A stretch of 13,205 bases of DNA from Euperipatoides rowelli (taxonomy: Eukaryota; Onychophora; Udeonychophora; Euonychophora; Peripatopsidae): assembly GCA_003024985.2 (NCBI GenBank), contig PXIH01S0018522.1; one strand, given 5' to 3'. Shown here piece after piece: positions 8,136 to 13,205 of the stretch (the stretch's first letter is position 1; every line of letters starts with the position of its first letter). The translations under genes were made by a program, and so were the position numbers. The notes under the pieces are model-generated. The model was given only the letters and a program-made list of their open reading frames with translations. It was not told where the DNA came from and made no database searches.

Positions 8136-8780
8136 TTTCATAATATAGAGGTTTTATGCTGCATTTTTGGCTCATGTGTAAATAATGTCTTAAAAAAACT
8201 TATTTAAAATAATATGGTAAAAATTCTATCAAACATTCAATAAAACCATCACATCCAATTTTACCTCTGGGGTGCTAATAGATCCTGAGACATCCCTGAG
8301 GGGTACCATAATACAAATAATAATTTTATTCTCTTATGACCTTCTAAAAATATTTATATCTTTATCTGGGCCTATTACCAATTTTTTTTTAAAAAAAATA
8401 GTTTTTTTTAAATATGTATAAAGTTATAATGAATTTGAGTCGACTAATAAATAATTATATTAATATAAATAATATTATCACCATATTCACCATATTATCA
8501 CTTTTGCTGTCAAGCTCTTTGTTTGTTTTTTTTTATTGGTTTTTGTTTCTTTACTTTTAAACTTTTTTAAAAGATGTCTGTATTTGTTTCTCAGCTTATC
8601 TTTATCCATAACTTATATGATTAGAATTCTTGTTTAAAATTAAACCTGCTTGATCAAACTTTATAAGTAATTCAAATGGAGCTGCTTCAGTAGTTCATAT
8701 TCTAAACAAAACCTTATTTATGCACTATGTACAGGTAAATAACAATGTTTGATTACATCTACTGGCTTTTCAATTCTCCT
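8136..8780. other. AT-rich stretch with no recognisable gene
   Basis: Nothing coding is recognised. It holds a T-run/A-run palindrome near 8381-8399. It also holds TAAACCTGCTTGATCAA (8641-8657), the exact reverse complement of intron positions 5455-5471. Confidence 0.45.
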
Positions 8781-8896
8781 TCAATAAAAATTTATTTTAT
8801 TATTCCAATAGTTTGATTTATAATCCTTCAGCTTGCTTAGGAGTTTAGAATCAGCTTGTTTTGCTTCATCTAAAACAATAGAGGCCAAATTGATTT
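8781..8896 (-). CDS. Possible terminal exon of an unrecognised gene
   Basis: On the minus strand a frame of 37 codons ends with TGA (complement of 8781-8783). It begins after a plausible acceptor, a T-rich tract ending TTTGTTAG (complement of 8897-8904). The peptide has a balanced, helix-like composition (LASIVLDEAKQADSK, then LLSKLKDYKSNYW) that differs from the K/N/F/I-rich translations of nearby noise. Without splicing the frame stays open about 15 codons further and then meets a stop, with no Met. I do not recognise the family. No matching upstream exon was found on the minus strand to 9700, and poly(A) signals beyond the stop are unremarkable. It could be chance. Confidence 0.3.
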
Positions 8897-8904
8897 CTAA
8901 CAAA

Positions 8905-9342
8905 TTAACAAAGGACAGATTTAAAAAAAAGTTTTAAGTGAGCAAGAGGTTTTCTTAAAAGAATTGAATTTATAAACGATGATTGGATTTTATTAAAAAA
9001 ATAAAAGTAAAACTATAGTTTTTTTTAAATTATAAAATTAAAAGTTTTAATAACTTACATTTGAGTCATTTAAATTTAATAGACTAATACATTATAGCAA
9101 TATAGTAATATACCATAAAAGAAATAAAATTAGTTATTTTTAAATAAAATTATTGTCTTTGAATTTATTCTCCGAAAAAACAACAGGAGGATACATGCTC
9201 TGGTATGCCCCTCCCACTCCCCCCCTCCCACAGTATATTTTGGTCTGAAGCATGACAAGTACAACTTTATAAACAAAAACTGTCACATAATCTGTAGCAG
9301 AAAATTCTGACGTGAAATAGGGTGTTATTTTGATTATGACCA
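8905..9342. other. AT-rich stretch with a C-rich patch, no gene seen
   Basis: The only notable feature is the C-rich block at 9208-9231, whose minus strand has four G-runs (GGGAGGGGGGGAGTGGGAGGGG) and fits a G-quadruplex pattern. No exon or transposon end was recognised. Confidence 0.4.
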
Positions 9343-9394
9343 GACCGTAGCCTGTAATACCTCCATGGGACAGGAGGTTTTACAGGATACTGTC
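9343..9394. repeat. 52-base hairpin, 22 bp stem and 8-base loop
   Basis: The arm GACCGTAGCCTGTAATACC (9343-9361) plus TCC pairs with 9373-9394: 19 of 22 positions are complementary. The inner 14 bp (CCTGTAATACCTCC against GGAGGTTTTACAGG) has a single mismatch, and the loop is ATGGGACA. It stands out as GC-richer than its surroundings. It could be a structured RNA, a miRNA-like hairpin or a transposon fragment. No flanking evidence decides. Confidence 0.6.
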
Positions 9395-9996
9395 AGACCC
9401 GATTCAGTAAGCCGTAACCCGTTGGTAGTGAACCAGTTAAGGCTCATTTATTTATTTACAAAACAGGTCTCTGATCCATTTAAACAATCTCAAAAATGTG
9501 AATGTGTGCGTAATTGAGTTTGTACTTTTCTGGAGGAGGGTTTCACTAATCAGTAAAATTGTCTATGCAAGGCATACAATGAAGAAAGTATATAATTGTT
9601 TTATACCTAGTTACAAGATCCCCATGAGACCATTGCTTCTTTTAAAATGCATCTGGCCTCTTTGGCTGGAACAGAGTCTGGCTGGCAGTGATGATTTAAA
9701 ATTTGATAAAAGTGATGTTAGGACAAATTAATACAGGGTTAAATCCTACAATGAGGATGGAGATAATCTATCAAGCTCCCATTAGTTTCAGTAGTGCAGT
9801 CATGTTTGCAAAGGCATGAAAATAGGTGGTGTAATAACACAGCTATTAATGTAGTGGAAGGCAAGTGAGAACTATTGATGCCATACTTAGATGTATTAGA
9901 AAAAGATTTCAACAAATTTTGATCCAAACATGGAGTATGCCAAAATAGCCAGTGTAAAGATTAGAGTAGAACTAGACAAAATAATAAACAATTAAT
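9395..9996. other. Spacer before the retroelement, no clear feature
   Basis: A 77-codon plus-strand frame (9498-9731) has no recognisable domain. This stretch may include the retrotransposon's LTR or early gag, but no LTR pair, primer binding site or polypurine tract could be recognised. Confidence 0.35.
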
Positions 9997-10131
9997 GAGC
10001 AAGTTAGGAAACCTATCATTGTGTATGGCTGTTGTAAGGGCACTCCCCACATCGAAAATTATTTAAAAAATAAGCCTGTACTACCACCAGTAATTTTTTT
10101 GTCTCAAACAGGCCACGGGCCACCTCTATAA
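9997..10131 (+). pseudogene. Possible gag zinc-knuckle remnant of a Gypsy-type element
   Basis: A 44-codon open stretch contains YGCCKGTPHIENYL (10024-10065). It resembles a CCHC zinc knuckle (C-x2-C-x4-H-x4-C) in which the first and last Cys positions are replaced by Tyr and Leu. It is preceded by a basic R-K-P and followed by N-K-P, as often seen around gag knuckles. It lies on the same strand and upstream of the reverse transcriptase remnant, where gag would be expected. With two metal ligands missing, the case is weak. Confidence 0.3.
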
Positions 10132-10928
10132 ACAATTCTGGGTCTTTAAACATCTAAGCCCCTTACCAAGACTAGCCCTGGTTAGTAGAAGAGCATTGTC
10201 AAAAAAAAAAAAAGATGGGTCAGGTAAAGTTCAGTGAGGACAATTTTTATAATGAGTTTGGAAATAATAATAATTGTCATCTAGCAAACTCAGAAGCTTC
10301 TTTGTTAAACAAAAACAAAATAACCTCACCAAAAAGAAAAAGATTTCAGGGAAAAACTTATAGGGCAAGAAAAAATAATAGGCTAGGAAAGAAAATAAAA
10401 ATAAAAACTTCAAGATTAGACAAAAATAAACCACTGTATTTGTGCAATTCTCTAAATTTTATAAAAAGCCACTGATAAAACACAAAACTTTGGAAGGCAT
10501 AAAGAAAGATTTCAAGAGAAGTGAGATGAGTTTACTATTATTTATAAAGCTTTTATTTCTAAAAATCAATGTTTTTTTGGAAAAAGACCTATGGTGCTAA
10601 TGTCTGTCTAACAAATCAATCACAGGACTTAAAACCATCATAAAAATTATGATAAGGGGTCACTTTTGAACATCCAGTTTGCATAGCTCCTATTATTACT
10701 GAACTAATTCTAGGATACAATTTTCTTACCACACAATACTATAATGCACTATAGAAGAAATAGGGTATCTTTTCAATTTAAGTCCAACCCTGGGAAAACC
10801 TAATCAGGATAATTGAAGACACTAGCATGAAAGTGTGTGAATCTTTGTCTGAAGAGGGGGAGGCCTTGGATATCAAAGATCTGCACATTGTTAGGATCAA
10901 TGATTAGAAAATTGAGGGGCTGAATATA
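10132..10928 (+). other. Probable decayed body of the retroelement, no domain recognised
   Basis: This interval lies between the gag-like stretch and the reverse transcriptase, where protease would be expected. No D-S/T-G protease motif was found. An 86-codon Lys/Asn-rich frame (10215-10475) follows an A-run (10201-10213) and has no identifiable domain. The interval may be degenerate retroelement DNA or later insertions. Confidence 0.35.
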
Positions 10929-11769
10929 AACAAGCTTAAAAACATCTTTTCAAACATAAGTCTATAGATTGAAGATGTGTCAAAGATGGGTAACGGTGAC
11001 ACCATTGGAACCCAAGTATATTGATGACACAGACCTTTTTCAAAACAATATTGGATTCCCCATTCTCTGTACAAGCCAATAAATTAAATTAGACCAACTT
11101 GAAAAAGCAGGATTAGTTTTTAAATGTTACTGATAGGAATTTCTAAAAGAGACAATTTAAATGACAAGAGGATTGTACTAGACTTAAGGAAAGTAAATTC
11201 CAAAATAGAGCCTTACTATTTTCCTTTAATGTGCATAAATGATATACTTAAGACTAGAAGGGGCTCAAATCCTAGCAGAGTCGTTTCAACACAAATTCAA
11301 TTTCAATTACCCTGGTAACAGTACATTTTGTACTGATGCTTCAAGGCCTTTCTACTTTAGCAGTTTTCCAACATATATGTTTGTCTGAAATAAAGTCTAA
11401 GGATAAAGTCTTAGCCTACCTAGATGATATAATAGTTTTCACATGTACAGTAGAATAGAACTTGGAGGTTTTAGATGAGGTGTTTCAGACCTTAGAAAAT
11501 ATAAACATGGCCATAAAACCTTCAAGGTGCCATCTATTCCATCATTCACTGAAATTTTTAGATCATATTTTAATCAGAATGGCTGCCTTCCTACCAACCA
11601 AAACATTTTAAGGCAGTTTTAGAATTTCTGCTCCATCTTGCATGAAACATGAGGATTTTTATTGCATCTGTCGATTTTGATGACTTTTAAGATTAAAATA
11701 AACTGGTCTATAGAAGTGGAAATGACCTTCCCAACTTTAAAAATAAAACTAATAAGTGTTCCTTTATTA
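10929..11769 (+). pseudogene. Ty3/Gypsy-type pol remnant: reverse transcriptase
   Basis: Motifs of Ty3/Gypsy reverse transcriptase occur in the correct order but in several frames. Frame of 10929: the pre-RT linker, HRPFSKQYWIP (near 11019-11051) and KRIVLDLRKVNSKI (11169-11210). Frame of 11318: the F-Q-G-L segment, the catalytic AYLDDIIVF (11414-11440) and KFLDHIL. The thumb and connection follow after 11604, ending V-P-L-L at 11769. In-frame stops (for example 11456-11458), at least three frame changes and a missing palm segment around 11263-11317 mark it as dead. It stops at a hAT MITE, and the RNase H that should follow is on the other strand at 12836-13102. Integrase is not seen. Confidence 0.85.
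11762..11769. repeat. hAT target-site duplication CTTTATTA, first half
   Basis: These eight bases directly precede the left end of the MITE at 11770. The bases after its right end (12501-12508, GTATACAT) do not match. The reverse complement of CTTTATTA is found at 13108-13115, next to the second MITE. Confidence 0.8.
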
Positions 11770-12500
11770 CAGGGGTCTCAAACTCAATTACTAGGAGGGC
11801 CAATTAGGAAATATCCCAAGATATGCGGGACCACACCACAACCTCCCCCCCCCCCCTCAGGGTCCATTGCAAAAAAATTATTCCCATCTCTTTGGAAAAT
11901 TATACAATAATCAAGATTAAATTTCAAAAGTAGTTTTGTTAATTCGAAAACAAGGTAACTTAAAAAGGGGATAATATAATTAACTTTACTTGACCATATG
12001 TTACTCATATACACCTATAATAATTATACATGACAATATTAGATATAGTCTTTATTAAAAAGAGGAATAACAACTTTTTTCTGGGAGAGTTAAGTAAAGA
12101 TGTTTAACAATATAACAACCTATAAATAGACGAAAAGCATACATTTGTGGCCAATCCGACTGTCTGATTGAAAATACATTAAAAAAAAATAGCTGCCTGA
12201 AAGAAAAATTTTATACAACAACTCTGTTTTAAACCACATTTATTAAAAATTAAAGTTAAACTGTCTAAAAACGATACATTTCTATCAGTCTGAATGTCAA
12301 AAAAACAAACTGTCTGATAGAAATATTTATAGAGCGCTGGTTTAAAGTTTTGTTTTATAAAAATAAAGCCATTAAATTTTAATTGCCAGACATTTGCAGG
12401 NGGGCCGCAATCAATGTCTTTATTTTAGTTTGACAAAGGGCCACACTAGATGGCATATAGGGCCACATGTGGCCCCCGGGCCACGTGTTTGAGACCCCTG
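11770..12500. mobile_element. 731 bp non-autonomous hAT element (MITE copy 1)
   Basis: The left end CAGGGGTCTCAAACTC and the right end GTTTGAGACCCCTG are inverted repeats of about 14 bp. The ends run into G/C-rich GGGCC...GGCCC blocks typical of hAT elements. The expected 8 bp duplication is present on the left but not in place on the right. The interior is AT-rich and non-coding, with a C-run (11847-11857), a perfect 11 bp hairpin (ATTTCTATCAG at 12278-12288 with 12314-12324) and one ambiguous base (12401). It interrupts the reverse transcriptase/RNase H boundary of the Gypsy-type element. Confidence 0.85.
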
Positions 12501-12506
12501 GTATAC

Positions 12507-12833
12507 ATGAAATGTGCATAAAGTCACTAAAGTAACATCCTGGCTTCAAGCTATACATCACCATGGGGCCAGGGTGTTACAAAAGTTATATCAGCATAAA
12601 CTATATTATTGTAAAAAATTGGAAGCATTAAAAGAAACTTTAAGACAAAATGATTTCCAAATTGATGTACACCAAATTTTTCTAGCAAGGCAGGACTGAT
12701 ATAACAAAGAGTCAGATGAAATTATAATGGACTATTTTACTTAGGCCATTGTTTTGGACAGAGAATTCAAGAGTCAAACTCTACGAGTTGAAGTACTGGC
12801 TAAAATATTGCAAGAGACATGGTAACAACCTCT
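12507..12833 (+). pseudogene. Coding-like stretch, possibly gag-derived
   Basis: One frame (12507 onward) stays readable for over 100 codons with only three in-frame stops (12699-12701, 12744-12746 and 12825-12827). It contains KLEALKETLRQNDF, then FLARQD and ESDEIIMDYF, then LRVEVLAKILQETW. The R-Q...E-S...Y pattern loosely recalls Gypsy gag, where a stretch such as R-Q-x-x-x-E-S-V-x-x-Y is common. It lies on the strand opposite to the RNase H remnant next to it. Identity is uncertain, and it may be chance or another decayed element. Confidence 0.25.
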
Positions 12834-12835
12834 TA

Positions 12836-13102
12836 TCAATCTCTGGTTGCTATCCTTGAGCTCAAAAATATATGGGGCATCCTTAGGTTAACTTTATAGC
12901 TCAATATAATATGCTTAAATTGTTGTAGAGCATAAATAGCCAGAGCTTTTTTTTCTATACCCACATAATTGTGCTCGGCTTTAATTTGTGTATGTAGTAT
13001 GCTATTCTTGTATGTGGCCTGTGGTGTTTGCGTACAACATAGACCACCAAGACCTATATCCGAGGTGTCTGTTACAATTGAGAATGGTTTAGTAAAATCT
13101 GG
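12836..13102 (-). pseudogene. Ty3/Gypsy-type RNase H remnant, on the inverted strand
   Basis: The minus strand is open for 88 codons from 13102 to the stop at 12836-12838. It shows the Gypsy RNase H hallmarks: PDFTKPF at the start, TDTSDIGLGG (13072-13043) with the first catalytic Asp, and AEHNYVGIEKKALA (12979-12938) with the catalytic Glu region. ALQQFKHIIL and YKVNL follow. The usual T-D-H segment after this is lost. The domain continues the pol remnant that ends at 11769, but on the opposite strand. It has no own start codon and is part of a dead element. Confidence 0.85.
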
Positions 13103-13107
13103 AAATC

Positions 13108-13115
13108 TAATAAAG
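13108..13115. repeat. hAT target-site duplication, second half, inverted (TAATAAAG)
   Basis: This is the exact reverse complement of 11762-11769. It abuts the right end of MITE copy 2, so in the orientation of that element the flank reads CTTTATTA. Confidence 0.8.
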
Positions 13116-13205
13116 CAGGGGTCTCAAACACGCGGCCCGGGGGCCACATGTGGCCCTATATGCCATCTAGTGCGGCCCTTTGTCAAACTAAAATAAAGAC
13201 ATTGA
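13116..13205. mobile_element. hAT MITE copy 2, opposite orientation, cut by window end
   Basis: All 90 bases match the reverse complement of 12411-12500 except two. Both differences are CG in this copy and CA (TG on the other strand) in copy 1. This is the right end of the same 731 bp family, inverted relative to copy 1. The rest lies outside the window. Confidence 0.9.

Larger units (their letters stand above)
12501..13115. other. Inverted 615 bp segment between two opposed MITEs
   Basis: The segment is bounded by the right ends of two inverted hAT MITEs. Its distal end carries TAATAAAG (13108-13115), the reverse complement of the duplication left of copy 1. Its minus strand carries the RNase H domain that would directly follow the plus-strand pol cut at 11769. 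Flipping the segment restores both the target duplication and the domain order, apart from a small frameshift. An inversion by recombination between the MITE copies is therefore inferred. Confidence 0.8.

Noticed and set aside
10111-10126. GTCTCAAACAGGCCACGGGCCAC-like stretch resembling a hAT end
   Set aside because: It is similar to the MITE end, but lacks the CAGGG start, has several gaps and has no partner end, so the similarity may be chance.
10215-10475. Plus-strand Lys/Asn-rich frame of 86 codons
   Set aside because: It is A-rich low-complexity sequence after an A-run, with no recognisable domain. It is covered as part of the decayed retroelement interval.
11784-12014. Minus-strand frame of 76 codons with a glycine run
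   Set aside because: It lies wholly inside the hAT MITE, and the glycine run is only the C-run at 11847-11857 read in reverse.
12969-13196. Plus-strand frame of 75 codons
   Set aside because: It is a shadow of the minus-strand RNase H remnant and continues into the second MITE.
1-13205. tRNA genes or tRNA-derived SINEs
   Set aside because: No convincing A-box and B-box pair at the right spacing was seen by eye on either strand. A covariance-model scan was not possible here.

Overview
The window looks like nuclear DNA from an animal, most likely an invertebrate and plausibly a mollusc. It is very AT-rich, has a spliced gene with GT-AG intron borders, and is dominated by minisatellites, MITE-like DNA transposons and a decayed Ty3/Gypsy-type retrotransposon. 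No bacterial-style genes, operons, tRNA or rRNA genes were seen. The species assignment is inference. Two bases are ambiguous (N at 4605 and 12401).

Layout. 1-1032: about eight copies of a 116-142 bp minisatellite, each ending in a T-run followed by a G-run. 1040-1405: a second, diverged tandem array with a similar period. 1406-2211: no recognisable gene. 2212-2346: a short diverged tandem duplication. 2347-2567: a 221 bp foldback element with long terminal inverted repeats. 2741-6056: the one convincing gene, a two-exon LRAT-domain (NlpC/P60-like, HRASLS/LRAT-related) protein of about 248 residues. Its C-terminal domain keeps the His-His-Cys catalytic set. Its N-terminal half looks like a second, catalytically dead copy of the same domain. 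The 2.6 kb intron is AT-rich and holds a polypyrimidine tract.

6057-7443: AT-rich spacer with short inverted dispersed repeats. 7444-8133: a 690 bp TA-flanked, pogo/Tc1-mariner-like non-autonomous transposon carrying five tandem, palindromic 72 bp units that resemble its own terminus. 8134-9342: AT-rich, with one possible minus-strand terminal exon (8781-8896). 9343-9394: a strong GC-richer hairpin.

9997-13115: remains of a Ty3/Gypsy-type element, with a doubtful gag zinc knuckle and a clear but frameshifted reverse transcriptase. The reverse transcriptase is cut at 11769 by a 731 bp hAT-type MITE (11770-12500). A second copy of the MITE, in opposite orientation, starts at 13116 and runs off the window.

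The most striking structure is the relation between these last pieces. The RNase H domain that should follow the reverse transcriptase lies on the opposite strand between the two MITEs (13102 down to 12836). The 8 bp target duplication of the first MITE (CTTTATTA, 11762-11769) is found as its reverse complement next to the second MITE (13108-13115). Both facts are explained by recombination between two inverted MITE copies that flipped 12501-13115. This predicts an ATGTATAC flank at the far end of the second MITE, outside the window.
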